DNA of 51,434 nt from CAZHAX01 sp964530325. GTDB lineage: Bacteria; Chloroflexota; Anaerolineae; B4-G1. Shown one piece after another: positions 34,411 through 42,621 of the stretch (position 1 is its first letter; each line of letters opens with the position of its first letter). The translations under genes were made by a program, and so were the position numbers. The stretch covers positions 1-51,434 of the forward strand of contig CAZHAX010000022.1 of assembly GCA_964530325.1 (NCBI GenBank). Direction: 5' to 3'. Below the pieces are notes generated by a model. That model saw only the letters and a program-made list of their open reading frames with translations. It ran no database searches and had not been told where the DNA came from.

Positions 34411-35117
34411 TGAGTCTGGCCTACCGAATCGTGGTACCGGCAATCCGGCGCCTGGTGCGCATCCTGTGCCGCATCCACGACGAGGAGTTGGAGCGCGTTC
34501 CGCAAGAGGGTCCCCTGCTCATCGTCACCAACCACATCAACTTCCTGGAGGCTCCCGTCTTCTATACCCACCTGATTCCCAGGCCCCTGACGGGGCTGGC
34601 GAAGATCGAGAATTGGAGCAATCCCTTCTTCGCGCCGCTGATGAAGCTCGTCGGGGCAATCCCGGTGCGGCGCGGCGAGGGGGACGTGAGTGCCATTCGG
34701 GCATCGCTGGAAGCGCTGGAAGCGGGCAAGATGATGGCCATCACGCCGGAGGGTACGCGCAGCGGTCACGGCCGGCTGCAGAAAGCTCGCGCGGGAGCGG
34801 TCGTTCTGGCCCTGCGCAGCGAGGTGCCGCTTCTGCCCGTCGCCCACTACGGCGGCGAGCGCTTCTGGCGCAACGTCTCTCGCCTGCGGCGCACCGATTT
34901 CCACATCGTCGTCGGGAACCAGTTCCGCATCGTTACGGACGGCCAGAGGGTGTCCGGAGAGGTCCGCCAGCAGATAGTCGATGAGATCATGTACCAGGTA
35001 GCCGCTCTCCTGCCTCCCGCCTACCGCGGTTACTACTCGGACCTGGACGCAGCCACCGAGCGCTACATTCGCTTCGCCCCTGGCGTTCCCAGCAACCTCG
35101 AACGGGCGAGGTCCTGA
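34410..35117 (+). CDS. PlsC-like 1-acylglycerol-3-phosphate acyltransferase
   Basis: A 235-aa acyltransferase of the PlsC/AGPAT family. The catalytic motif reads NHINFLEAP, i.e. H-x4-E where H-x4-D is standard. The other three blocks are normal: a region around GLAKIENWSNPFF, then ITPEGTRSGHGRLQKARAGA near residues 110-130 and VPLLPVAHYG. It starts with GTG at 34410, overlapping the lipid kinase stop by one base, with GGAGG upstream. It should attach the second acyl chain to lysophosphatidate, but the acidic residue change leaves some doubt about activity and substrate. Confidence 0.88.
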   Translation: MSLAYRIVVPAIRRLVRILCRIHDEELERVPQEGPLLIVTNHINFLEAPVFYTHLIPRPLTGLAKIENWSNPFFAPLMKLVGAIPVRRGEGDVSAIRASLEALEAGKMMAITPEGTRSGHGRLQKARAGAVVLALRSEVPLLPVAHYGGERFWRNVSRLRRTDFHIVVGNQFRIVTDGQRVSGEVRQQIVDEIMYQVAALLPPAYRGYYSDLDAATERYIRFAPGVPSNLERARS

Positions 35118-35123
35118 CAGCCG

Positions 35124-36110
35124 ATGGCCCCTCTGGCCCTGGTGACCGGGGCGACCGGCTGTGTGGGCGCCAACGTCGTCGCAGCTCTCCTCGAGAGGGG
35201 CTACGAAGTGCGCGCCATGCGGCGCGCCACGTCCTCGCTTCAAGCGCTCGATGGGCTTGATCCCCAACTCGTCGTCGGCGATGTGCTCGACGTAGAGTCG
35301 CTCCGCCGCGCCATGGCCGGCTGCACCCTCGTCTTCCATGTGGCGGCCGTTTCCGACTACTGGCGCACGCCCGCCGAGCGGGTCTACCAGGTGAACGTAG
35401 AAGGCACGCGCAACGTCGTCGCTGCCGCCGCCGACGGCGGCGTCGAGCGGCTGGTGTACACGAGCTCGTCCGGCGCGCTCGGCGTGCCCGAACTGGGGAG
35501 GCTGCTCGACGAATCGGCCGAGTTCAATATCCAGCCGAAGCGGTTCCCCTATGGACACTCCAAGCATCTGGCCGAGCAGGTGGTCCAGGAGGCGGTGGGG
35601 CGAGGGCTCGATGCGGTTATCGTCAACCCCACGGCCGTGCTGGGCGCGCGCGACGTCAACTACATCGGCGGCAGCCTGCTCCCCGCTGTGCGGCGGGGCT
35701 TGTCCCTCTTCGCCCCGCCTGGCGGGCTCAACTGGGTGGACGCGGAGACGGCTGGCCTGGGCCACGTCCTGGCCGCGGAGCGGGGCCGAACCGGCGAGCG
35801 CTACATCCTCGCCGGGGAGAACATCACTCACCGGGCTACGATGGAGATCGTGGCCGAGGTCGTGGACGGCCGGCGCCCGCTGCTGACCCTGCCGCGCCCC
35901 CTGATGGGCATCGTCGCCCTGCTGGCCGACGGTTTCAACGCCGTCTACCGCGGCACCCCCCTGTTCAGCGGCGAGCAGGCCCGCCTCAGCGCTGCTCAGC
36001 TCTACTACGACTGCAGCAAGGCCCGCGACGAGCTGGGCCTGCCCATCACTCCGGCGCGCATCGCTGTGGAGCGGGCCTACGCCTGGTACCGCGACCACGG
36101 CCTGATGTAG
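35124..36110 (+). CDS. NAD-dependent epimerase/dehydratase (extended SDR)
   Basis: A 328-aa extended short-chain dehydrogenase. The N-terminal cofactor site is TGATGCVGANVV (residues 8-19). The catalytic triad is Ser in TSSSGALG and the YxxxK pair in YGHSKHLAEQ, near residues 112-150. It resembles HpnA-type sugar epimerases and dihydroflavonol-4-reductase-like SDRs, but the C-terminal substrate-binding part is too variable to name a substrate. The start ATG at 35124 follows the acyltransferase by 6 bp, so the three genes from 33475 form one operon. A hairpin with T6 follows. Confidence 0.88.
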   Translation: MAPLALVTGATGCVGANVVAALLERGYEVRAMRRATSSLQALDGLDPQLVVGDVLDVESLRRAMAGCTLVFHVAAVSDYWRTPAERVYQVNVEGTRNVVAAAADGGVERLVYTSSSGALGVPELGRLLDESAEFNIQPKRFPYGHSKHLAEQVVQEAVGRGLDAVIVNPTAVLGARDVNYIGGSLLPAVRRGLSLFAPPGGLNWVDAETAGLGHVLAAERGRTGERYILAGENITHRATMEIVAEVVDGRRPLLTLPRPLMGIVALLADGFNAVYRGTPLFSGEQARLSAAQLYYDCSKARDELGLPITPARIAVERAYAWYRDHGLM

Positions 36111-36116
36111 GGCAGT

Positions 36117-36152
36117 AGACCCTAGAGGTCTCCCAGAGCGTTAGGGTTTTTT
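36117..36152 (+). terminator. Degenerate dispersed hairpin with U-tract
   Basis: AGACCCTAGAGGTCT, then CCCAGAGCGTTAGGG, then TTTTTT. The outer CCCTA/TTAGGG pairs around a poor middle. This is the only member of the family with a full T-run, so it is the most credible intrinsic terminator; it lies 6 bp after the epimerase gene. Confidence 0.65.
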
Positions 36153-36165
36153 GCATGCTGGTTCC

Positions 36166-36193
36166 TTGTCTCCGCTCCTCCGTGTGTTATAAT
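36166..36193 (+). promoter_or_regulatory. Promoter of the small membrane protein-glycogen cluster
   Basis: TTGTCT (36166-36171), a 16-bp spacer and TATAAT (36188-36193). The predicted start near 36200 leaves a 28-nt leader containing GGGAGGGG before the GTG at 36228. Confidence 0.75.
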
Positions 36194-36227
36194 CACTAGT
36201 CACTCCATCGTAGGGAGGGGAGCAATC

Positions 36228-36419
36228 GTGCGTCGTACAAGAAGACGAAGCGGAAGCCAGCTGGTCATGGTCGTGTTCAGCCTGCTGATGGTTATCAGTA
36301 TGGTGCTGGCATTGGTGGCCGGCTTCTTCAGGGGCGGCGACGGCGAGCCAACGCCTGCCCCGACTTCGGTTCCAGCTCTATCGCAAGCGCGATCGCTGCT
36401 GCCGGAGCGAGGCGAGTAA
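36228..36419 (+). CDS. Small single-span membrane protein, 63 aa
   Basis: A 63-aa protein with an Arg-rich N-terminus (RRTRRRSGS), one membrane helix at about residues 12-34 (LVMVVFSLLMVISMVLALVAGFF is split by no charge), and a Pro/Thr-rich tail (EPTPAPTSVPA). The GTG start has GGGAGGGG upstream, and a clear promoter lies in front. No family is recognised. It is 19 bp upstream of the branching enzyme, so it is probably co-transcribed with the glycogen genes. Small Arg-rich single-helix proteins like this often attach to membrane complexes, but its function is unknown. Confidence 0.75.
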   Translation: MRRTRRRSGSQLVMVVFSLLMVISMVLALVAGFFRGGDGEPTPAPTSVPALSQARSLLPERGE

Positions 36420-36438
36420 GCCTGGGAGCGTTCGTCGA

Positions 36439-38133
36439 ATGGCCAAGGCCGGCGCATTCACCTTCGTCCTCCATTCGCACCTGCCCTACTGCCGGCGGGC
36501 CGGGCGCTGGCCCCACGGGGAGGAGTGGCTCCACGAGGCCGCCGCCGAGACCTACATCCCTCTGCTGAATGCCCTATACGACCTGCACGAAGCCGGGCTT
36601 CGGGTTCGCCTGACTCTCAGCCTCACCCCCATTCTGTGTGAGCAGCTGGCCGATCCGCTCGTGCGCGACAACTTCGAAACGTACCTGGCGGAGAAGCTGG
36701 AGGCGGCCGAGAGAGACGTCCCGCGCTTCGAGCAGCAGGGCGACGCCCACGCAGAGTACCTGGCCAAGTTCTACCGTGATTGGTACGCGGGGACGGCGCA
36801 TGCCTTCCGCGAGCGGTACGGGCGGAACGTCATCCAAGCCTTTCGTGTCCTTCAAGATGCGGGAGTCGTCGAGGTCATCACCAGCGCGGCGACGCACGGC
36901 TACCTGCCGCTGCTGACGACCGACAGCGCGATCCGGGGCCAGCTCAAGGCCGGCGTCGCTTCGTACAGTCGCTACTTCGGGCGCGCGCCGCGAGCCATCT
37001 GGCTGCCCGAGTGTGCGTACAGGCCCGCCTACGTGACCGAGGATGGGACCACCCGCCCGGGGATCGAGAGCGACCTGGCGGCTGAGGGCCTCGGGCTCTT
37101 CTTCACGGAGACGCACACGATCGAAGGCGGCCTTCCCGTGGGGAAGGCTGCTGGCGACGCCATCGGCCCCTACCAGGCGATCAAGCGCAACTACGTCCTG
37201 CCTATTGGCGAGGCGGAAGAGGCGCCCAGCGGCAGGACCACCTACAGGCCCTACTACGTTGCCGACACCAGCAACGGTCGCTCGGGTCTGCACTCCGGTG
37301 TGGCCGCTATTGGCCGGAATGACCGCACGAGCATGCAGGTCTGGTCAGCCGAGTTCGGCTACCCGGGCAACTTCGACTACCGGGAGTTCCACAAGAAAGA
37401 CCACGTCTCCGGCCTGCAGTACTGGCGCGTGACCGGTGCCGGCGCCGACCTGGGGCAGAAGGACTGGTACCACCCGGATTGGGCCGCCAAGAGGGTAGAG
37501 GAGCACAGCCAGCACTTCGTCTCGCTCGTCGCTGAGCTGTTGGATGGGTACCGGGCTGAGACGGGCCAGTTTGGGCTGATAGCGTCGAACTACGATACCG
37601 AGCTCTTCGGCCACTGGTGGTTTGAGGGGGTGGATTGGCTCCGCGAGGTGCTGCTGCACCTGGCCGGGTCTGATTCTGTTGAGCTGGTCACGGCCAGCGG
37701 CTACCTGGAGCGGCATCCGCCCGAGGACGTGCTTGCTCTGCCTGAGGGCTCATGGGGATTGGGAGGCAGCCACTGGACCTGGGATAACCCGGAAACGCAC
37801 TGGATGTGGCAGCCGATCGGGGCCGCGGAGCGGCGGATGCAGCTGGCTGCCCAGAGCAATCTGGGAGCAGAAGACGCCGGCCTGATCTCCGTGCTGAATC
37901 AGGCAGCCCGCGAGCTCCTCCTTTTGGAGAGCTCGGACTGGCCCTTTCTGGTCACGACCGGCCAGGCGAAGGAGTACGCCGTGCAGCGCTTCACCGGCCA
38001 TGTGGAGCGATTCGAGAAGCTGATCGGGAGCGTCGAGCAGGGGCGGCCGGATCGGGCGCTGGCTGACGAGCTGTGGGAGCTGGACAAGGTGTTCCCAGAC
38101 ATCGACTACCGCTGGTGGGCGGGATCGGAGTGA
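36439..38133 (+). CDS. GH57 1,4-alpha-glucan branching enzyme with DUF1957
   Basis: A 564-aa glycoside hydrolase of family 57. The N-terminal (beta/alpha)7 barrel starts FTFVLHSHLPYCRRAG. The nucleophile is Glu191 in IWLPECAYRP, and the acid is Asp386 in SNYDTELFGHWWFEG. The DUF1957 helical C-terminal domain (about residues 420-560) ends with the DIDYRWWAG segment. Family knowledge makes it the branching enzyme that forms alpha-1,6 links in glycogen, and it stands directly before glycogen synthase. No signal peptide, so it is cytosolic. A GGGAG lies about 10 bp upstream of the ATG. Confidence 0.9.
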   Translation: MAKAGAFTFVLHSHLPYCRRAGRWPHGEEWLHEAAAETYIPLLNALYDLHEAGLRVRLTLSLTPILCEQLADPLVRDNFETYLAEKLEAAERDVPRFEQQGDAHAEYLAKFYRDWYAGTAHAFRERYGRNVIQAFRVLQDAGVVEVITSAATHGYLPLLTTDSAIRGQLKAGVASYSRYFGRAPRAIWLPECAYRPAYVTEDGTTRPGIESDLAAEGLGLFFTETHTIEGGLPVGKAAGDAIGPYQAIKRNYVLPIGEAEEAPSGRTTYRPYYVADTSNGRSGLHSGVAAIGRNDRTSMQVWSAEFGYPGNFDYREFHKKDHVSGLQYWRVTGAGADLGQKDWYHPDWAAKRVEEHSQHFVSLVAELLDGYRAETGQFGLIASNYDTELFGHWWFEGVDWLREVLLHLAGSDSVELVTASGYLERHPPEDVLALPEGSWGLGGSHWTWDNPETHWMWQPIGAAERRMQLAAQSNLGAEDAGLISVLNQAARELLLLESSDWPFLVTTGQAKEYAVQRFTGHVERFEKLIGSVEQGRPDRALADELWELDKVFPDIDYRWWAGSE

Positions 38134-38164
38134 CGGGCGCGAGGAGCCCGGAAGGAGTCGGCCC

Positions 38165-39634
38165 ATGAGTGGGAAGCCGCTCAAGGTGTTGTTCTTAGCC
38201 GCAGAGGCGGTGCCGTTCGCCAAGGTGGGAGGGCTGGCAGACGTGGCCGGATCTCTGCCCAAGGCGGTGCGGGCGCTGGGGCACGACGTGCGCCTGATGA
38301 TGCCCCGCTACGGCACGATCCGCAGTCGCGACTTCCAGTTGGAGAGCGTAGGCGACCCCTTCCCGGTCCCGATGGGCCCTGATCAGGAACAGGTCCACCT
38401 CACGGCCACTGAGGCGCCCGGCGGCGTGCCCGCCTATCTTGTCTGGAACGAGCACTACTTCTCGTCGCGCGACCAGGTCTATGGCTTCGAAGATGATGCT
38501 CAGCGCTTCGCCTTGTTCGGTAGAGCGGCGCTGGTGGCGCTGCGAGAGCTCGACTGGCGGCCGGATGTTGTTCACGCGAACGATTGGCATACCGGCATCG
38601 TCCCGGCCTGGCTCCGTACTGAGGGCTGCGATGATCCCTTCTACCGCGATATGGCGACGCTCTTCTCCATCCACAACCTGGCCTACCAGGGGATCTCCGG
38701 CCGTCTCATCCTGACCTTCGCCCGGATGGAGTACCTGGGCCATCTCGACGTCGAGCAGCCGGGAACGGTCAACTGGATGGCCCAGGGCATTGCCCACGCC
38801 GATCTGGTGGCCACGGTTAGCCCGGGCTACGCGAAGGAGATGCTTACGCCGGCTATCGGCATGGGGCTTGATCCCCTGCTTCGCCGCAGACGGGCCCGGC
38901 TCAAGGGCGTGCTCAACGGCATTGACTACGAAGACTGGAACCCGGCCACTGATTCTCAGATTGCCCACCGCTTCGATGCCCAGAACCTGGGCCGGCGCGC
39001 AGCCAACAAGACCGTCTTGCAGCAGCAGGCTCGTCTTGCTGCCCGCCCCAATGTGCCACTAGTGGCGGTCGTTTCGCGCCTGGACGAGGTGAAGGGCATA
39101 GAGCTGCTCGAGCCGGTGATCGACTGGCTCCTGGCCGGCGATGCGCAGTTCGTGCTGCTGGGCACGGGGGCTCCCAAGTATCACGAGATGCTCCGGCGCG
39201 TCCAGGAGCGCCACCCTCAGCAGATGCGAGCCTTCCTCAGGTTTGATGACGCCCTGGCCAGGCGCATCTACGCCGGCGCGGATATGCTGCTCATGCCGAG
39301 CGCCGTCGAACCTTGCGGGCTGGGCCAGATGATCGCCATGCGCTATGGCTGCATCCCTGTGGTGCGGGCCACCGGCGGGCTTGCCGACACGGTGGCCAAC
39401 TACGGGCCCCAGAAGCGCGATGGCACCGGCTTCACCTTCCAGGCCTACACGGCCACAGCCTGCCGGCGGGCGCTGCAGCGAGCGCTCAGGGCCTATGGCA
39501 ACAAGAAGGCTTGGCGCTCGATTCAGGAGCGGGTGGTGAGGGTCGACCATTCGTGGGCCGCCTCGGCCCGCGACTACGTCGATCTCTACCGCCAGGCGGC
39601 GAAGCTTCATGCCGCCGAGCGGAGCCAGGAGTGA
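38165..39634 (+). CDS. glgA: Glycogen synthase GlgA (ADP-glucose type)
   Basis: A 489-aa GT5 glucosyltransferase that elongates alpha-1,4-glucan. The N-terminal domain starts with VLFLAAEAVPFAKVGGLADVAGSLPKA, including the ADP-glucose-binding KVGGL (residues 20-25). The C-terminal GT-B half shows VSRLDEVKGIELL, the DGMLLMPSAVEPCGLGQ-like stretch (LLMPSAVEPCGLGQMIAMRYG) and RATGGLADTV. Length is typical. GGAAGGAG precedes the ATG at 38165. It is cotranscribed after the branching enzyme. ADP-glucose pyrophosphorylase (GlgC) is not in the window. Confidence 0.94.
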   Translation: MSGKPLKVLFLAAEAVPFAKVGGLADVAGSLPKAVRALGHDVRLMMPRYGTIRSRDFQLESVGDPFPVPMGPDQEQVHLTATEAPGGVPAYLVWNEHYFSSRDQVYGFEDDAQRFALFGRAALVALRELDWRPDVVHANDWHTGIVPAWLRTEGCDDPFYRDMATLFSIHNLAYQGISGRLILTFARMEYLGHLDVEQPGTVNWMAQGIAHADLVATVSPGYAKEMLTPAIGMGLDPLLRRRRARLKGVLNGIDYEDWNPATDSQIAHRFDAQNLGRRAANKTVLQQQARLAARPNVPLVAVVSRLDEVKGIELLEPVIDWLLAGDAQFVLLGTGAPKYHEMLRRVQERHPQQMRAFLRFDDALARRIYAGADMLLMPSAVEPCGLGQMIAMRYGCIPVVRATGGLADTVANYGPQKRDGTGFTFQAYTATACRRALQRALRAYGNKKAWRSIQERVVRVDHSWAASARDYVDLYRQAAKLHAAERSQE

Positions 39635-39673
39635 GCGCCTGACGGCGCGCTGAAGGTCGGACAGAAGAGGTAG

Positions 39674-39703
39674 GCGGCGCCGGTGCTCCCGGTGCCGCTT
39701 TCT
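39674..39703 (+). terminator. Hairpin between glgA and the GH57 glucanotransferase
   Basis: GCGGCGCCGG (39674-39683), a 5-nt loop and CCGGTGCCGC (39689-39698): a 10-bp stem with one G-U pair, followed by TTTCT. It lies 40 bp after glgA and only 9 nt before the next start codon, which has no clear Shine-Dalgarno sequence. It may attenuate read-through or control translation of the next gene. Confidence 0.5.
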
Positions 39704-39711
39704 GAACCGCA

Positions 39712-41838
39712 ATGTCCCGTATCACACTCTGCCTGGCCATACACAACCACCAGCCGGTAGGCAACTTCGACTGGGTCTTCGCCGACGCCTACGAGCAGGC
39801 GTACCTGCCGATGCTCCAGGCGCTGGAGGACCACCCCGGTGTACGCATCGCTCTCCACTGCTCCGGCTCCCTTCTTGACTGGATTCGATCGCAGCGACCA
39901 GAATACCTGGCCCGCGCCAGCGCTCTGGCTGCGAGCGGCCAGGTGGAGCTCCTGAGCGGCGCCTACTACGAGCCGATCCTGGTGATGATACCGGATGTGG
40001 ACAAGGTGGGCCAGGTTCGCAAGCTCTCCCAGGTTGTACGGGACGAACTGGGCTTCGAGCCGACGGGCGTTTGGCTGGCGGAGCGAGTATGGGAGCCGCA
40101 GCTGGCACGACCCCTGGCCGAGGCCGGGGCGTCCTATACTATCCTTGACGATACCCATTTCCGCATGGCCGGATTCGCCGCCGAGGAGCTCACGGGCTGC
40201 TTCGTCACCGAGGAGCAGGGGCACACACTGAAGGTGTTCGCCGGCTCCACCTTCCTGCGCTACGCGATTCCCTGGTGGCCGGTTGATGAGGTGATCTCCT
40301 GGCTTCTGCGCCAGGCGGACGAGAGTCCGGGAGCCGTCCTGGCGATGGGGGACGATGGTGAGAAGTTTGGGCTCTGGCCGGGTACGCACGACTACTGCTG
40401 GAGCGATGGGGCCTGGGTGGAGCGATTCTTCTCCGAGCTGGAGTCGCATGCCGAGCGCATAGAGATGGCGCTGCCCGGCGAGGTGGCGGCGAATCGCCTG
40501 CCTCAGGGGCGTGCCTACCTGCCCTGCGGCTCGTACGACGAAATGGCCGGCTGGGCCCTTCCTCCCGATGCCGCGGCGGCCCTGAAGGGCATACGGGAGG
40601 AGCTGCAGGCTCAGGGGCGGCACGACGTGTTGAGGTTCGTCAAAGGAGGCCTGTGGCGCGGCTTCCTGGCGCGCTACGACGAGGCGAACCAGATGCAGAA
40701 GAAGATGCTGTGGGTGAGCCGCAAGGTGCACGGCCTGCCTGAAGGTGAGGAGAAGGCGCGGGCGCTCGATCGCGTCTGGGCGGCGCAGTGCAACTGCGGC
40801 TACTGGCACGGCGTCTTCGGCGGCGTCTATCTCTCCCATATCCGGGCCGCCAACTATGCCAATCTCATCGAGGCGGAGGAGATCGCCGATCGCGGCAGGC
40901 TCGCCAAGCAGGGGCTGCTTGTGAAAGAGGGCGACGTGGACGGGGACGGCAATAGTGACGTCCTGCTCGCAAACGAGCAGCAGGTGCTGGTGCTCAAGCC
41001 ATCCGGCGGCGGGTCGCTTGTCGAGTGGGACTGGCGCGCCCAGCGGACGAACGTGCTCAACACGATGACCAGACGGCCGGAAGCGTATCACCGGGAGCTG
41101 GTCGAGGCGGCGCAGGCGGGTCACCTCGTTCTGGCCGGAAAGAAGGGTGACCGTGTGCCGGGCGCAGTAGTGGTCCAGGAGTACGACATAGCCGACTCTC
41201 TCTTCTACGACTGGCACCGCCGGGCCTCGCTGCTCGATCATTTCCTCGACCAGAGCGCGGATCTGGCAGGTTTCTCTCGTTCACGGTACGCCGAGCGGGG
41301 CGACTTCGTCCCCGAGCCCTACACGGCTGTGGTCAAGAAGAGGGGCGGTTCCGCCCGCCTGCAGATGGCCAGGGAGGGCGGAGTCTGGGTGGGCGACGAC
41401 CGTGCCCCGGTGCGGGTGGATAAGACGGTCACGCTCGAGGCGGGCGCGACCGGTCTGCTCGTGGCCTACGCGGTCACCAACCAGGGAGATCGAAGGATGG
41501 GAGCACGGTTCGGCGTTGAGTTCAACTGGGGACTGAGCGGCGACGCCGGCAGCGACTACCTGACTGTGGGGAAGGCGCGGCTCGAGGCTGGTGTGGCCGG
41601 CGAACGTGCGGGCGTCTCCGTCCTGGCTGTGGGCACCTCGGCTCAGGAGGGGGTCGAGATTGGAGTGCGGAGCGGAGAGCCGGCCGGCGTCTGGCACTTC
41701 CCGATCGAGGTCGTCGCTAGCTCTGATGGCGGCTTCGAGCGCTCCTATCAGGGCTTCTGCTCGCTCCTCTGGTGGGACCTGGCGCTTGACCCGGGCGCCA
41801 AGTGGGAGAACGAGCTGCGCTTCGAGCTGGGCACCTAG
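39712..41838 (+). CDS. GH57 4-alpha-glucanotransferase/amylase with DUF1925-DUF1926
   Basis: A 708-aa GH57 enzyme starting CLAIHNHQPVGNFDWVF. The nucleophile Glu124 (VWLAERVWEP) and acid Asp214 (AMGDDGEKFGLWPG) match Glu123 and Asp214 of Thermococcus litoralis 4-alpha-glucanotransferase nearly residue for residue. The following domains, about 300-400 and 430-700 (with YWHGVFGGVYL and a beta-rich tail), fit DUF1925 and DUF1926. It likely transfers or trims malto-oligosaccharides for glycogen turnover. It is cytosolic. A hairpin lies just before its ATG; a ribosome-binding site is not evident. Confidence 0.9.
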   Translation: MSRITLCLAIHNHQPVGNFDWVFADAYEQAYLPMLQALEDHPGVRIALHCSGSLLDWIRSQRPEYLARASALAASGQVELLSGAYYEPILVMIPDVDKVGQVRKLSQVVRDELGFEPTGVWLAERVWEPQLARPLAEAGASYTILDDTHFRMAGFAAEELTGCFVTEEQGHTLKVFAGSTFLRYAIPWWPVDEVISWLLRQADESPGAVLAMGDDGEKFGLWPGTHDYCWSDGAWVERFFSELESHAERIEMALPGEVAANRLPQGRAYLPCGSYDEMAGWALPPDAAAALKGIREELQAQGRHDVLRFVKGGLWRGFLARYDEANQMQKKMLWVSRKVHGLPEGEEKARALDRVWAAQCNCGYWHGVFGGVYLSHIRAANYANLIEAEEIADRGRLAKQGLLVKEGDVDGDGNSDVLLANEQQVLVLKPSGGGSLVEWDWRAQRTNVLNTMTRRPEAYHRELVEAAQAGHLVLAGKKGDRVPGAVVVQEYDIADSLFYDWHRRASLLDHFLDQSADLAGFSRSRYAERGDFVPEPYTAVVKKRGGSARLQMAREGGVWVGDDRAPVRVDKTVTLEAGATGLLVAYAVTNQGDRRMGARFGVEFNWGLSGDAGSDYLTVGKARLEAGVAGERAGVSVLAVGTSAQEGVEIGVRSGEPAGVWHFPIEVVASSDGGFERSYQGFCSLLWWDLALDPGAKWENELRFELGT

Positions 41839-41869
41839 GGCGACCGGCAGCTGCAGGCCGGACGAACGT

Positions 41870-41896
41870 GAAAGCGCCCCACCGAATGGGTGGGGC
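41870..41896 (-). terminator. Terminator of tRNA-Glu, possibly bidirectional
   Basis: GCCCCACC (41876-41883) pairs with GGTGGGGC (41889-41896) around a 5-nt loop. On the minus strand it is followed by GCTTTCAC, a weak U-tract. It lies 43 bp after the tRNA 3' end and 37 bp after the GH57 gene, so it could serve both strands. Confidence 0.65.
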
Positions 41897-41938
41897 ACCT
41901 GTGCTTCTGGGAAGCCGGGCGCGGGTCCGGCGGCGGAG

Positions 41939-42011
41939 TAGCCCCAAGGGGAGTCGAACCCCTGTTTCCGGCTTGAGAGGCCAGCGTCCTAGGCCACTAG
42001 ACGATGGGGCC
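41939..42011 (-). tRNA. tRNA-Glu (anticodon CTC)
   Basis: A 73-nt cloverleaf on the minus strand. The acceptor stem starts GGCCCCA and ends TGGGGCT, with a G-U pair at 1-72 and discriminator A. The anticodon arm is CTGGC-CTCTCAA-GCCGG with anticodon CTC (reads GAG). The T arm contains GGTTCGACTCC. The CCA end is not encoded. Confidence 0.95.
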
Positions 42012-42022
42012 AAGCGCGGCCA

Positions 42023-42051
42023 ATTCTACCAGTCGCAATCGGTCCTGTCAA
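42023..42051 (-). promoter_or_regulatory. Promoter of tRNA-Glu
   Basis: Minus-strand TTGACA (42046-42051), a 17-bp spacer and TAGAAT (42023-42028), a near-consensus promoter placing transcription start a few bases before the tRNA 5' end. Confidence 0.85.
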
Positions 42052-42081
42052 GCCAACTGTGCCCGGTGTCCAGGACAAGAG

Positions 42082-42108
42082 CCCCAAAGGTCTGCAAGAC
42101 CTTCGGGG
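42082..42108. repeat. Dispersed hairpin, 12-bp stem with one mismatch
   Basis: CCCCAAAGGTCT, loop GCA, AGACCTTCGGGG: twelve positions with one A-C mismatch. It lies between the divergent tRNA-Glu promoter and the yjbQ promoter, not at a transcript end, so a role only as terminator does not fit here. It is related to the hairpins at 9762 and 19913. Confidence 0.55.
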
Positions 42109-42122
42109 TCTGCCGCATACCC

Positions 42123-42151
42123 TAGACAAAGCCCATCCGGGATGCTATACT
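42123..42151 (+). promoter_or_regulatory. Promoter of yjbQ-like gene
   Basis: TAGACA (42123-42128), a 17-bp spacer and TATACT (42146-42151), with TG one base upstream of the -10 giving an extended -10. The leader of about 30 nt ends with AGGAGAAG before the GTG at 42189. Confidence 0.75.
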
Positions 42152-42188
42152 TCGACGGCGCGAATCCAGATAGGATAGGAGAAGCCGA

Positions 42189-42593
42189 GTGGGAGCAACT
42201 GAGCAGATCGAGGTGCGAACTGGCAGCCGGCAGGAGCTGCAGGACGTGACTCCTTTGGTGCAGGCTGTCGTCAGGCGGAGCGGCGTCGAGGAAGGGGTCT
42301 GCCTGCTCTTCTGCCCCCACACAACGGCGGCGGTGACGCTCAACGAGACCTGGGATCCCGCCGTCCGGCAGGATATCGGAGTCGGCCTGGATGAGATCTC
42401 GCCGGAACGGCCCGAGTACCGCCATGCCGAGGGCAACTCGCCGGCTCACCTGAAGAGCTCGCTGGTGGGTGCATCCCAGCTGGTGCCCGTCGCCCGCGGG
42501 AAGCTGGCGCTGGGCACGTGGCAGGGCGTCTACCTGGCCGAGTTCGATGGGCCGCGGCAGAGGAAGCTCCTGGTCAAGGTCATTGCTGCGTAG
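42189..42593 (+). CDS. yjbQ: YjbQ family protein (UPF0047), secondary thiamine-phosphate synthase-like
   Basis: A 134-aa protein of the widespread UPF0047 family, reported to have weak thiamine-phosphate synthase activity. Family signatures are FCPHTTAAVTLNE (about residues 41-53) and HAEGNSPAHLKSSLVGASQ (about 78-96), followed by LGTWQGVYLAEFDGPRQRK. The conserved His residues and Glu/Asp suggest a metal-binding trimer. The start is GTG (42189) with AGGAG upstream, and a promoter is visible in front. The true physiological role is unknown. An assembly gap follows 28 bp after the stop. Confidence 0.9.
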   Translation: MGATEQIEVRTGSRQELQDVTPLVQAVVRRSGVEEGVCLLFCPHTTAAVTLNETWDPAVRQDIGVGLDEISPERPEYRHAEGNSPAHLKSSLVGASQLVPVARGKLALGTWQGVYLAEFDGPRQRKLLVKVIAA

Positions 42594-42621
42594 TGGCCGG
42601 CTGAGCGGGCGGAGGGCCGGC

